NCBI GenBank assembly: GCA_963924555.1
Contig: OZ004584.1
Span: forward strand, 2,355,001 to 2,419,000
From: Crambe crambe
Taxonomy: Eukaryota; Porifera; Demospongiae; Poecilosclerida; Crambeidae
Length of the DNA: 64,000 nt
Direction of reading: 5' to 3'
Below, in pieces: positions 32,212-42,950 of the stretch. Position 1 is the stretch's first letter, and each line of letters starts with the position of its first letter. Both the position numbers and the translations under genes were made by a program. The notes under the pieces were generated by a model. That model saw nothing but the letters and a program-made list of their open reading frames with translations. It made no database searches and was not told where the DNA came from.

Positions 32212-32452
32212 AGGACAAGGTGAATTTACCTTCTCCAGAAAATATTGCTATGGCGCATGTATTGGAATCTGTTGATCATGGTAATAAGACCATGCATGGA
32301 GAAAAGTAATAAGGTCATAATTTTTTATATTCAGCAGGTCTTGAGACTACCACAAAGGTTAATGAATGGATACAAATATTGGAGTCATTTGAAGGTGTGG
32401 ATATGTTGGGAAAGAAAATCTGACTATTAAATTTATAATTATCACTGTATAG

Positions 32453-32597
32453 AGCCAACAAAGTTAAAAATTCTTGACATGATACGCCAGAGTGGCTTTG
32501 GAACAGTATATAAGGCTGTTTGGCAAGGGACAGTAGTTGCTGCTAAGATCATCCCCGTACAAAGAGACATTAAAACTAAAGAAGCTGATATTCTCAG
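32453..32597 (+). CDS. Protein kinase N-lobe exon
   Basis: LKILDMIRQSGFGTVYKAVW then GTVVAAKIIPVQRDIKTKEA: glycine-rich loop (with the first two glycines replaced, R-Q-S-G-F-G), beta3 lysine in VVAAKII, and the start of helix C. The donor GTATGTG follows ILR. TKL-like look. Continuation is found only at 56327 after the transposon nest. Confidence 0.7.
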
Positions 32598-32823
32598 GTA
32601 TGTGCAGCAATTAATTTTAAAAAACAAGGTTCTCTAATTAACATCTTAGAATAAGGGAAAAAGCATTTCGTGAAAAAAAAAAAAAAAGATGTAGGGATGA
32701 CCACTGCTCAAAAAGGTAAGGAAACAAGAAGGATGGAAATGGGATCAATCTTTGTTCTGTATATCTAGCCAACAATTCCTACATATACGTACATTACTAC
32801 ACTATAATCTGAAGCTACCCGAC

Positions 32824-33105
32824 TGTTAGGGATCTACTACCCCTATCACAATGGGTCCACTTGTCGACTGGCTATGAAGCTAACAATAGTCAAGTTTTGA
32901 GAATAAATATCTTTTCAAACAAAAGTGAACCAGAAAACAAAAGAATGAATTTGCTCTCTTATAATTATTAGCAAGATGATCTAATCATAGAATCATGTGA
33001 GGATGAGCATAAAGCTTAACTCAAAATGTGCTGATTGTGTGTTAATGTTGTTTGTCCATGTCCTGCATTCTGTCCTATGTAACTGTTAGGGGTGTATCCC
33101 TAACA
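32824..33105 (-). repeat. LTR (3' LTR of the minus-strand element)
   Basis: TGTTAGGGATCTACTACCCC at the left, ATCCCTAACA at the right. Pairs with 37818-38095. Confidence 0.9.
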
Positions 33106-35030
33106 CTCCCCTCCCCTTCTTCTGGACTGACATCGTCAGTCCGTTCAGTGTCTTCTCCCCAACTCTGTCTGGATAGGCCATCGGCATTACCGTGGGTTTT
33201 TCCTGGTCGATGCATGACGGTGAAGCTAAATGGCTGAAGAGCGAGTGCCCACCTGGTTAGCCGTCCATTTAAATTTTTCATGGTGTGCAAGAACTTCAGA
33301 GCTCCATGGTCAGTCTGAATAACAAACTGTCGCCCCAGCAGGTAGACTGCATAGTGTTTGAGGGAATTCACGATAGCCAAACATTCCTTTTCTGTTGTGG
33401 AGTACTTGATTTCCCTTGGCAATAGTTTTCTAGAATAGAAAGCGACTGGGTGGTCTCTACCTGTGTTGTCTCTCTGGCTGAGAACTGCTCCGATTCCCTT
33501 GTCCGAGGCATCTGTCTGGAGCCAAAATGGTTTGGTATAGTCTGGGCAGACTAGAATAGGTTCTTTCTGTAGACTGAGTTTGAGCTTGTTGAAGGCTGTC
33601 TGGTGCTGTGGTTGCCACCTCACTTTGGCTGGAGCCATGTTCTTGGTGAGGTCTGTGAGACAAGCAGAAATTTCAGCGAAGTTGGGAATAAATTTTCTGT
33701 AATAGCCGACCAATCCAAGGAATGCTCTGACATCTTTTTTTGTTTGGGGTACTTTGAAGTCACGGATAGCTTCTACCTTTGCAGTCTCTGGTCGGACTAG
33801 GCCACATCCTACAATATGACCCAGGTACGAGCATTCTCTCATGGCAAATTGACACTTCTTACGCTTGACAGTTAGGCCAGCCCTGGAGAGCCTATCAAAG
33901 ACATCTCTGATGTGTTTCAGGTGGCTGTCCCAGTCTCTGCTGAAGATGATCACATCATCCAAATAAGCGGCTGCATACTTGCAGCAATCTTCAAGGATTC
34001 GGTCCATCATCCTTTGAAAGGTTGTGGGTGCTCCCTTCAAGCCAAAGGGCATGGCTCTAAACCGGTACTTGCCAAAGGGAGTGGTGAAGGCTGTCTTCTC
34101 CCTGTCCATTTCAGCCACTGGGACTTGGTAATATCCCTTTGTCAAATCCAAGGTAGTGATGTAAACCGCATCTCCCAAGTTTTCTATGAGCTCGTCCACA
34201 CGGGACATCTGGTAGGTGTCATCTGAGGTTACTGAATTTAGCTTCCGGTAGTCTATGCACAGTCTGATTGTTCCATCCTTCTTTTTCACTGGCACAATGG
34301 GTGAGGCCCAAGGACTGTCGGAGGGCTCAATGACTCCAAGTTTTAGCATTGATTGTATTTCTTGCCTTACTTGTCCTTGCCAAGCCATAGGAACTCTGTA
34401 GGGGTGTTGGTGAATTGGTCGTGTATCGCCTGTAGGTATTGTATGTTCAGCCATATCTGTCAATCCTGGGGTGTTGCTCAGGGTAGCTGTGACTTCTCCA
34501 AGTAGCTGCTGTAGCTCGTTGTTCTGCTGGGGCGATAGGTTGGCATTGATCACAGTTTCTCCAACCAATTCTGTGTCCAGCATGTATAGCTGAAGTTCCC
34601 CTTCATCATCATCCTCGGCCTCTTGAGCCACCATCACGTTCATCACATTAGTAGGAGTCGTCCACTTCTTGAGCATGTTCACATGGAACTGTCTGGTCTT
34701 CTTTTTCCTCTCCGGCGTCTCAATCCTGTAGGAAACTGGTGATACTTGTTCAAGGATGGTGTATGGTCCATGCCATTGAGCTGAGAGCTTGTCTTGTCCA
34801 TCTGGTATGAGGGCTAACACTTGTGTGCCTACCTCGAAGTGTCGATCACGAGCCTTTTGGTCATACCATTTCTTGCTGGCCGCCTTGGATTTTGCTTCAG
34901 TTTCTTTTGCAATCTCTGCTGTCTCCAGGAGCTTCTCTTGTAAGCGGAGAACAAACGAAACAATGGACTCTGGTGTTTTCTCCTTTCCTGTCCATTGTTC
35001 TTTTACAATGGTAAGTGGGCTGTCTTCCAA
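33075..35030 (-). CDS. Gypsy pol, second part: GPY/F linker, reverse transcriptase, RNase H
   Basis: About 650 codons. N-terminal part: KKWYDQKARDRHFEVG and WHGPYTILEQVSPVSYRI (GPY/F chromatin-targeting module of the integrase). RT: LCIDYRKLN, TTLDLTKGYYQVP, FGLKGAPTTFQRMMD, YLDDVIIFS catalytic box. RNase H: WLQTDASDKGIGAVLSQ, STTEKECLAIV, IQTDHGALKFL. Ends with GKTHGNADGLSR and a short tail reaching 30 bp into the LTR. It continues the integrase frame after a one-base shift between about 34990 and 35025. Confidence 0.9.
   Translation of the reverse strand: MEDSPLTIVKEQWTGKEKTPESIVSFVLRLQEKLLETAEIAKETEAKSKAASKKWYDQKARDRHFEVGTQVLALIPDGQDKLSAQWHGPYTILEQVSPVSYRIETPERKKKTRQFHVNMLKKWTTPTNVMNVMVAQEAEDDDEGELQLYMLDTELVGETVINANLSPQQNNELQQLLGEVTATLSNTPGLTDMAEHTIPTGDTRPIHQHPYRVPMAWQGQVRQEIQSMLKLGVIEPSDSPWASPIVPVKKKDGTIRLCIDYRKLNSVTSDDTYQMSRVDELIENLGDAVYITTLDLTKGYYQVPVAEMDREKTAFTTPFGKYRFRAMPFGLKGAPTTFQRMMDRILEDCCKYAAAYLDDVIIFSRDWDSHLKHIRDVFDRLSRAGLTVKRKKCQFAMRECSYLGHIVGCGLVRPETAKVEAIRDFKVPQTKKDVRAFLGLVGYYRKFIPNFAEISACLTDLTKNMAPAKVRWQPQHQTAFNKLKLSLQKEPILVCPDYTKPFWLQTDASDKGIGAVLSQRDNTGRDHPVAFYSRKLLPREIKYSTTEKECLAIVNSLKHYAVYLLGRQFVIQTDHGALKFLHTMKNLNGRLTRWALALQPFSFTVMHRPGKTHGNADGLSRQSWGEDTERTDDVSPEEGEGSVRDTPLTVT
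33106..33121 (-). other. Polypurine tract
   Basis: On the minus strand AGAAGGGGAGGGGAG directly precedes the 3' LTR: the expected plus-strand primer site. Confidence 0.8.
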
Positions 35031-35856
35031 ACATCAGCTCGAAGGGACTGAATCCTGTAGCTGAGTGGGGAGTATCTCTGTAAGCAAAACAGGCGTATGG
35101 CAGCCATCTGTCCCACTCTTTCGATGCTGGGCATGTCTTCCGTAACATGGCCTTCAGAGTTGCATGAAATCGTTCAAGCATTCCATCTGTTTGTGGATGG
35201 TAGGGTGATGTGCGAATGTGCTTGACCTGGAGCAGGTTGAAGACTGCTGCCATCAGGGTAGACATAAAATTTGAGCCCTGATCACTGAGGATCTCATCTG
35301 GTATACCAAGTCTTGTGAAAATCTGGCATAGAGCATCTGCCACTGTCTCCGCGTCTATCTTCTTGAGTGGTACTGCCTCAGCATAGCGAGTGGCAAAATC
35401 CATGAAGGTTAAGATATATTTGAAACCTGTCGTAGTATGCCTCAGTGGGCCAACAATGTCCATCACCACTCGCTTGAACGGTTGGTCTATCACAGGCAAA
35501 GGTATCAGTTCTGCCTTCTTCTGCAGGGTCTTGTTGCCCTTTTGACATTCTTGGCATTCTCTGCACCATCTGGAAACGTCTGCTCCAAGTTTCGGCCAGT
35601 AGAACTGTTGTAGGATTTTCTCCTGCGTCTTCTTGGTACCGAAATGACCTGCCATTGGTGCTCTGTGTGCTAGTTTGAATATCCACGACCTGTATCTAGC
35701 AGGTACCACAATTTGAGTAAATGTTTCATCTTGCTTGTTAGTGCTAACATGGAGTAAAACACCATCTTCCACCATGAATGTAGAGTCTTTATCTGACTGA
35801 GCTTGTGTCCACAGGTCCTGAAGAGTTTCGTCCTGTTTCTGGGCTACCTTCAGTTA
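34897..35856 (-). CDS. Gypsy pol, first part: integrase
   Basis: HHCC zinc module (HRAPMAGHFGTKKT, CRECQEC) then the DDE core: VVMDIVGPLRH, LSDQGSNFMS, YHPQTDGMLERFH. It lies upstream of RT. It is in the same frame as Gag-protease and separated from it only by a TAA (35854-35856), after which the frame is open (KVAQKQDETLQDLW). This could be a readthrough arrangement or a mutation. Confidence 0.85.
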
Positions 35857-37719
35857 CTCTGTCCCGACCTTTTCCATGCCATCTTCAGCCAACAAAGTGC
35901 TTTGGAAACATTTTGCTCTCTCTCGTTTCTGGGATTTGGTTTGTTTCTGTTTTTCTGGTCTTGGGGGTAAGAACATGTCGTCTGAAAAATTGGGTAGCTC
36001 TTCCACATCTTCTTTTAACTCCAGTGGGGTTGTAGTAGCACCTGAAGATGCTGTGTCAGCTTCATTCTGTTTTTCCTGGATAGCCACCTTCTGAGCCTGG
36101 GCACGAGTTGAAACTGCCTGGACTGATATCTGACTGACAACTGCTTTATCCACCACCTCCTTCATGAGAGAAGGGAAGAATGGTAGATCCCAACCCAATA
36201 GGGCACTGAACTTTGGCTCCATCACCAAGACTTCCAAGGTTGTCTCATGTTCTCCAAATTGGAACTTAACTCGAGCTGTAGGACATTCCTTTGGTTTCCC
36301 CGTCACACCAACTGCCCAACGTCTCTTCCCTGTGTAGGCATCCTTGGGTACTACTCGCCGGTGAACCACTGTTCCATCAGCACCCGAGTCCAGGAGCATG
36401 TCCTTGTAAACTACTCCTTCAATTTGACCTTCTATCATGTTTGGCTTATTATTCTTGCTGTCAAAGGTAGCTGTCATCGACTCCTCAATCATCATTACCT
36501 TCTTGGGGCATCTTGCCGAGATATGTCCATATTCCTTACAGTTGTAGCACTGTATTCCCTTGGCCTTTTCTGAGGGCGTCTTCAACGGGGTAGGACTTGC
36601 TGTCTTCACTGGCCCTGGAGGAGTTGAATCTTCATACTTCGTAGGTTGTGTGTCCGTACTCCCTGTCTGCTTCTGCGTGAAGAATTTCTTCTGCCATCTT
36701 GGATGGTCAGGGTAAGAATGCCTGTCCTCAAAAAATCGGTCTGCTAAGATTGCTGCTCTTGCTGCTGTGTCTGGGTCCTTGTCCCGGACGTGAGCTGCTG
36801 CTGCTGAGGGTAGAGTCTGGAGTAACTTTTCCTTCAGTATCCTGTCTTTGACTTCAGCTATGGTCTCTGCTCCCTCAATGTAGCGGGTCAGGAGTCTTGA
36901 CCACCTGGTCAGAGCTCTTGTGTAGGAGTCACCCTTAGGTCTTGTGGCATTCCAGAACTGGTCGCCCAGTCGCTCTTGGCGGATGCCACAGAAGTCCAAG
37001 ATCCTGTTCCTGGCTGTTTGGTAATCCCGCTGGCCGTTTACACTCAGCATGGCAAGTGCATCCCTGGCCTTGTTGTTGAGAAGTGGTCTCAGGTAACTCA
37101 TCCACCTATCTGCTTCCATCTGGATCTCTTCCATATGTATTTCAAAGTTTGCTATGAAGTCCTCAATATCTGCGTCTTCTGTCATGGCAGACATCCTCGG
37201 AGTATCTCTTTGCCTCAGAGCTGTTTTTCTGTCTGCCTCTCGTCTTTCTTCGTCCTGCTTTCTCTGCTCAGCTTCTCTTTCTCGCCGCGTTCTTTCCTCC
37301 TGGCGTCTCCGTTCATCTTCCTGGAGTTTGCATACCAGCTCCTGTTGTCTACGTTCTTCCTCTAGGCGCTGCCTCTCGGCATCTTGCACACGGCGGGTTT
37401 CTTCTCTCTCAGTCTGTGCTGCCAACATAGCTAGGATTGTCTGCTGCACCTGAGCTGCTCGTTCACCCTCTTGCTGTCTCCGTGCAGCCTCTTCTTCACG
37501 TCTACGTTGGTCATCTAGGCGTCTCTGCTCCTCCCTGAGTCTTTCCTCCTCACGCCTTGTCTCCTCTTTCCTGGCATCATCTGCTCGAAACTCTTGAAAG
37601 AGTCTGAGGACAGCTTCCATACCAACAGGTTGTGGTGCTGCCTCCTCCTGTCCGCCTTTGGCCTTGGCTGTCCTGAGGCTAGATCTGCGGGGGAGCTCTG
37701 CTGCTTGGTTCTCCGACAT
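35854..37719 (-). CDS. Gypsy Gag-protease
   Basis: 621 codons. N-terminus MSENQAAELPRRSS; a long charged coiled coil (R/E/Q-rich, about residues 50-170); capsid-like region (WMSYLRPLLNNKARDALAML); one CCHC knuckle CYNCKEYGHISARC; aspartic protease motif LLDSGADGTVVH. Ends KVGTE-stop. Confidence 0.9.
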   Translation of the reverse strand: MSENQAAELPRRSSLRTAKAKGGQEEAAPQPVGMEAVLRLFQEFRADDARKEETRREEERLREEQRRLDDQRRREEEAARRQQEGERAAQVQQTILAMLAAQTEREETRRVQDAERQRLEEERRQQELVCKLQEDERRRQEERTRREREAEQRKQDEERREADRKTALRQRDTPRMSAMTEDADIEDFIANFEIHMEEIQMEADRWMSYLRPLLNNKARDALAMLSVNGQRDYQTARNRILDFCGIRQERLGDQFWNATRPKGDSYTRALTRWSRLLTRYIEGAETIAEVKDRILKEKLLQTLPSAAAAHVRDKDPDTAARAAILADRFFEDRHSYPDHPRWQKKFFTQKQTGSTDTQPTKYEDSTPPGPVKTASPTPLKTPSEKAKGIQCYNCKEYGHISARCPKKVMMIEESMTATFDSKNNKPNMIEGQIEGVVYKDMLLDSGADGTVVHRRVVPKDAYTGKRRWAVGVTGKPKECPTARVKFQFGEHETTLEVLVMEPKFSALLGWDLPFFPSLMKEVVDKAVVSQISVQAVSTRAQAQKVAIQEKQNEADTASSGATTTPLELKEDVEELPNFSDDMFLPPRPEKQKQTKSQKRERAKCFQSTLLAEDGMEKVGTE

Positions 37720-37797
37720 AATCCTCTCTCATACAAAAAGGTGAGTTAGCTATACCTCTAGATCTCGTTTCTTCGGCTTCCACTGCCAGACACAAGT

Positions 37798-37817
37798 CCC
37801 GAATCGCTGCCACCAAA
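37798..37817 (-). other. Primer binding site candidate
   Basis: Two bases inside the 5' LTR the minus strand reads TGGTGGCAGCGATTCGGGA, beginning with the TGG complementary to a tRNA 3' CCA. Which tRNA is not established. Confidence 0.6.
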
Positions 37818-38095
37818 TGTTAGGGATCTACTACCCCTATCACAATGGGTCCACTTGTTGACTGGCTATGAAGCTAACAATAGTCAAGTTTTGAGAATAA
37901 ATATCTTTTCAAACAAAAGTGAACCAGAAAACAAAAGAATGAATTTGCTCTCTTATATTAGCAAGATGATCTAATCATAGAATCATGTGAGGATGAGCAT
38001 AAAGCTTAACTCAAAATGTGCTGATTGTGTGTTAATGTTGTTTGTCCATGTCCTGCATTCTGTCCTATGTAACTGTTAGGGGTGTATCCCTAACA
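37818..38095 (-). repeat. LTR (5' LTR of the minus-strand element)
   Basis: Near-identical to 32824-33105; lacks a 4-bp unit in TTATAATTATTAG and has T for C in CTTGTTGACTGG. Confidence 0.9.
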
Positions 38096-39375
38096 CCGAC
38101 GTATATGTAGGGATTGTTGGCTGGATATACAGAACAAAGATTGATCCCATTTCCATCCTTCTTGTTTCCTTACTTTTTTGAGCAGTGGTCATCCCTACAT
38201 CTTTTTTCATTTCACGAAATGCTTTTTCCTTTACTTGTTCCTGGTCCTCTCTTTTATGGTTTTAGCTATGTAGCTATAAGAGTTCATTCTTCTATGCAGG
38301 GACAGATGAAAGAAGAATAGCACAGCAGCCCAATCATATTTATCAGGAGTCATGGTGTTATGTTATTGTTGAGCTAGGTCGAAGATGCTGAAATAGAGTC
38401 TATCGTGGTGAATCTAAATTCCCGAGTCGATACAGTAGTCTATCATCATTATCAAGAGCTAGTTAGTTAGCTAGCTAGCTAGCTAGAGACAGCTGAGTAA
38501 TATTATAATTTCGGATATCAAATACATGCGCATGCGTATTATAGAAAAGATGGCTTCCTAATTGAATTAGTCGAGTACTGTGCTCCGTAGTGTCTCCTTT
38601 TTCATCGACTCCTTCCAGGATCAACGAGTAGAAAAGATCGTAGTTCGTAGAATTTGGAGTGGATTTATCCAGAAATCATAGCTGTAGCTTGAGTGGTTTG
38701 AGAGATATGGTTGTCTAAGAAGAATAAGAATAATAACAAGTAAGTGAAAAAGCATTTCATGAAATAAAAAAAGATGTAGGGATGACCACTGCTCAAAACA
38801 GTAAGGAAACAAGAAGGATGGAATCTTTGTTCTGTATATCTAGCCAACAATCCCTACATATACGTACATTACTGCACTATAATCTGAAGCTACACGTATA
38901 TGTAGGGATTGTTGGCTGGATATACAGAATAAAGATTCCATCCTTCTTGTTTCCTTATTTTTTTGAGCAGTGGTCATCCCTACATCTTTTTTCATTTCAC
39001 GAAATGCTTTTTCACTTACTTGTTCCTGGTCTTTTTTTCCTCTCTTTTATGGTTTTAGCTATGTATAAAGTTCATTCTTCTATGTGTATGCAGGGACAGA
39101 TGAAAGAAGAGTAGTTCTCCAATAGCATACCAGCCCAATCAACGAGTCAAGGTGTTGTGTCATGTCTTACTTGGAGATCGAAGATGCTGAAATAGTCTAC
39201 CGTGGTGAATCTAAATCCCCGAGTCGATACAGTAGTCTATCATCATTATCTAGAGCATAGATAATCTATACTAACTAGTAAGCTAGTTAGCTAGCTAGCT
39301 AGAGACAACTGAGTAATAATTATTATAATTTCGAATAATTCGATATCAAATACATGCGCATGCGTATTATAGAAA

Positions 39376-41421
39376 GGCACTGCGAAGATTAAGGCCACCA
39401 TGACTGCTGGGGAGGCTTGCCTTAAGCCATGACCAATCAGACAACGGACCACCCACGATAGATTCCAGGGTGTCACGGATGGCTTGGTCGAAATCACACG
39501 AGGATTGCTGTATATGGCTGGGAGGACAGGCTCGGAGGACAAAAGAGACCTTGGGGAGTGCGAGACAGGAACGTAGGAGAGTAATCTCTGCTTGGGAGTC
39601 ACCTAAGTCTCGCAGAGCACCCAGGGAAGTCCTCACTTTCGTCAGCCTAGCCTGAAAGATTTCCTCACAGAAATCAGGTGGTCCAATGGGGCAGCCAAGG
39701 AGGGAGAAGCCCTGTCGTGTGATGGGAATGTCGGCTGGTAGTGGAGATTGCGAATGATCCGCTTCCTTGGGAATGAAGAGAAGAGACTTTCCTCTGTTAA
39801 GGTGGAGGCCCAAGAGGGGGCCCTCTCTCTCAACGATTTGGAGGGCAGCAGCCAGGTCCTCAGGGTGACCCATGAGGGTGCCGTCATCGAGGTACCAAGC
39901 ATTGAGGGAGAGGCCAGGGACTTCATCCCTGATCTTCTCTATCAGAGGGTGGAGAGATAAGGCAAACCCCAATGGACCTAGGGGGTCCCCTTGCTGCACA
40001 CCACAGGAGCTGCGGATGGTTTCTTTGCCCATGAAGAGGAAAGGTTGGCAGGAATAGCATGCTTCAATCCAGGCAGAAAGGGTGGGGATGCGGTTACGAG
40101 TCTCCACAAACATGGCCTCCCGGTTAATGCAGTTGAAGGCGTTACTGAAGTCAAGGAGGAGCGTCCATCGATGTCTTGGGAGGGAGGAAGACATTAGGTT
40201 GGAAGCAGCATGAATGATTGCTTCGCACCCGCCTTTGACACACACACCTAGTTGGAGGGGGGTGAGAGTGGAGAGGGCTGATTGGCGAGCGACGTTAACA
40301 AGACACTTCGAGGTCAGCCGGCGTAATACTTCACCAACTGCTATGGGGCGCAAGCCTCCATTCTTTTTCCTGATCGCAAGGAGGACAGCACTGCAAAGGT
40401 GAGGTAGAATGGAGGGAGGGAGTTTGCCGGAGGCGAGGAGGTTAATGAAGTGAGTCAAGGAGGAGAGGGCAAGGGTGGCACAGTCAGGGGATGGACATCC
40501 AACCGCTTCTCGAAGGTGGCTTGGGCGCAGACCAGATGGACCTGGGGCCGAGCCATTGGGAAATGATTTCACTCCTTGTAGGATGACTGATTCCGTAAGA
40601 GTTGGAGACGAAGGTACAGGGCCAGGAGGTGGAACAGGGGGAGGGGCCTGTGGGTGCTTATTGTTCATCTCTTTTATCACCTCTGCTGATGGGTTAGCCA
40701 GACCCTCAGATGTTAATGCTTTGATGGCCTTGCTGTATAGACCGTCCTGCACAGCTTGTCGAGCCCTCTTGATATTACTGGAGGAAGAGGCTGATGCGGA
40801 CCGCTCCCTACGTTTGGAAAGGGATTGGGCATTCGTCACAGCCTCTGACCACAAGATGTTCAAGTCCCCATCTGACCATTGTTGGAGGCGTGTTTTCACT
40901 GTACGCAAGATCTCCCGCCATCGTAGAAGGTGTCCAGCTGCAGGGCTGGATAACACACATTTTGCCAGCATAAAAAGTCTGGACCAGTTGGAGAGGTCAT
41001 TGGGGGAATTTGCCGTGGAGGAGAGGCAGTCACTGAGGGTGTGGGCCCACTTGTCCCTAGCTCCTTTTGGGACATGGTGAAGGGTGGGGATGTGAGTCTG
41101 GAGGATGACAGAGAGAGGAGGTAGGTTTGGAGAGGAGGAAGTCACAGAGGGGGCTGGCTCACTGCTTGAGGCAACAGAGGTAGATGTGGTCTGTGAGGAT
41201 GTCGTGGAGCTGAAGGGGGAGTGGGGTGCCAAGGAGGCAGTTGAAGATTTAGAGGTTAGAGTTGAGGGGCCACTTGGGAGGGTGTTTCGGCATTTCCCCG
41301 ACTCTCCAGGTAGGCACCGTGAACAGGGAACACCACTCCTGGCACAAGAGCACCTTAGGCATTTGGCAGTGCCATTGCAGCGACAACAGCGAGTGGAAAC
41401 TGTACGAGTGGATGAAGGCAT
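39376..41421 (-). CDS. RT1 N-terminal and reverse transcriptase part (inverted segment)
   Basis: Cysteine-rich start RCCRCNGTAKCLRCSCARSG then CSRCLPG; GSAPGPSGLRPSHLRE; RT boxes LLLDFSNAFNCINRE, CGVQQGDPLGPLGFAL, AWYLDDGTLMG. Coding sequence breaks at LNLRSA where the inverted segment ends; the following few codons belong to flanking DNA. The protein logically continues at about 41691 on the other strand. Confidence 0.85.
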
Positions 41422-41690
41422 CGTTCAGTGGTGGAAAAGAGTTCTAAATGGAGCACACCTCGCCTGCTGGACGACTATAAATACGCCTGCGTTAGGGAGT
41501 GGGTTTTCAAGTCCCAGGCACACCCTGCAGTAGCAGGGTAGCCGGACTGTTCCCCCTGAGGCGGACTACTGAACTGAAGAAGACGACACACGAATCACTT
41601 ATCACACGAATCACGAATCACTTATGGCTAGGGCTAGGGCTAGGGCTAGTAGGCTAGTAGGCTAGTAGGTCAGCTAATCTGCTAAGCTGC
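41422..41690 (-). other. RT1 5' untranslated region with tandem CCTACTAG/CCCTAG repeats
   Basis: On the plus strand GGCTAG units (CTAGGG x3 then CTAGTAGG x3) occupy about 41630-41669. Read on the element strand they are near its 5' end. Similar CCCTAG repeats occur at 55168-55192. Confidence 0.6.
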
Positions 41691-42093
41691 TTTTTTGGCC
41701 TCTAGCACAGCCTCCAAGCATCTGGTGGAGCGCATCCTTGGTCACCCGCCTAGCTCCACACTCCACACCATCCCTGCCGTGAAGGCCCTTGCCACCACAG
41801 CAGCCCGTTCTGACTGGCAAGATATTGATGATATCGATGTCCCTCTACGGCAACGCTCTCTTTCCCACAGCATTGATGAGGCCTCCTTTCAGAACTTACT
41901 CTCTTCTGCCCCCACCATCCGCTCACGAGCTCTGGCATACTCTTCAAGTCTGCCTCATGCAGGGGACTGGCTTAATGTGGTGCCATCAACATCACTGGGT
42001 CTTCACCTTCAAGACAGAGAATTCCAATGCTGCCTGCGGTACTGGCTGGGAATTCCTCTCCAAAGTAATCCACTTCCTTGCCCAGAATGCCGG
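41691..42093 (+). CDS. RT1 3' segment, first part
   Basis: AFLASSTASKHLVERILG, then DVPLRQRSLSHSIDEASFQN, LHLQDREFQCCLRYWLG and CPECR, the first half of a CCHC knuckle. Cut by the Ginger insertion at CCGG (42090-42093). Confidence 0.75.
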
Positions 42094-42689
42094 TGTCATA
42101 GTGTAGATTGTCCCCTCTAAAAATTGTCCCCCCGGACACTCTACCCTAGTGTAGACTGTCCCCCGGACACTCTACCCTAGTGTAGAATGTCCCCCCTAGG
42201 ACATTCTACACTAGGGCAGAGTGTCCCCCCTTAGTGTAGACTGTCCCCCCTAGGACATTCTACACTAGGGCAGAGTGTCCCCCTAGGGCTCTTCAACAGT
42301 TGAACCAAATCTTGTTTTTATTATGAATTTGAAAATCTGTTATAGCTACCACTGAGTGTATGAACACTGCATGTAGCTAGAACATCTAATGTCTCCTGAA
42401 TTCAGTTTTTTACTAAGAAGCCTGATCATGTTTCATATACGTAGCTATAGCTGCTGTTTTGGCTTGCAAAATAAAACAACACCCCCAAAAGCAAAAAAAA
42501 AAAGAAAAACAAACAGCAATAAAACAAAAAAAAACAACAACTGAATTTTACTTGTCAGTGTTGTTCATAAAGTGAATCAATATATAATCTTTGCCACTCT
42601 TATGAAATTGAAGAACGATTTATAGGTAGTGATACTATAGTGAGCTACAAGTGTACAAAATGAACTAACTGATATTTTTGTTATTGCTT

Positions 42690-42950
42690 TAGAGAATGGA
42701 AGCAAGGTACTTCTTCATATGACTGTATGTCATAATACATAGGCTCGGAACCTCCATTGTGCAGCAGTGACAATGGAATCAGTAGCTACTGTTATCTTCA
42801 TGGAATAGCTATCCAACACTGAATTTTCATGATCCTTTTGTTGAATCTATCATAATTATTATCAGCTAGTGTGATAACTTATGAGCTACCTTATGGCTGG
42901 ACTTGATTTTTACACTCTTCATTCTTGAACTAGCTCCCCTCTTAGTGTAA
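42690..42950 (-). pseudogene. Decayed internal duplicate of the Ginger ULP1 region
   Basis: GAATGGAAGCAAG...CTTCTTC.TATGACTGTA, CATTGTGCAGCAGTGACAAT and CATCCTTTTGT follow the same order as the intact exon at 43808-44160, with large deletions between. Non-coding. Confidence 0.65.

Larger units (their letters stand above)
32824..38095 (-). mobile_element. Complete Ty3/Gypsy-type LTR retrotransposon, Gmr1-like domain order
   Basis: 5.27 kb with LTRs of 282 and 278 bp, TG...CA ends, and 5-bp target duplication CCGAC (32819-32823 and 38096-38100). Coding strand is minus: Gag-protease, integrase with GPY/F module, then reverse transcriptase and RNase H. Integrase before RT is the Copia order but the RT, RNase H and GPY/F are Gypsy-type, as known for Gmr1-like elements. 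The two LTRs differ visibly by about one substitution and a 4-bp indel, so insertion is recent. The coding region has one in-frame stop and one frame change. Confidence 0.9.
32652..38734 (+). mobile_element. Family A element, copy A3, split by an LTR retrotransposon
   Basis: Left foldback arm 32652-32823, right arm from 38101 to about 38243, body to the AAT-rich 38721-38734. The Gypsy element (32824-38095) sits in the loop between the arms. The next element, A4, begins at 38735. Confidence 0.8.

Noticed and set aside
33603..37736. Plus-strand ORFs of 60-130 codons across the LTR element, and the 73-codon minus ORF at 37515-37736
   Set aside because: Shadows of the minus-strand gag and pol frames.
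39470..41533. Plus-strand ORFs up to 201 codons
   Set aside because: Antisense to the RT1 coding region; no domain.
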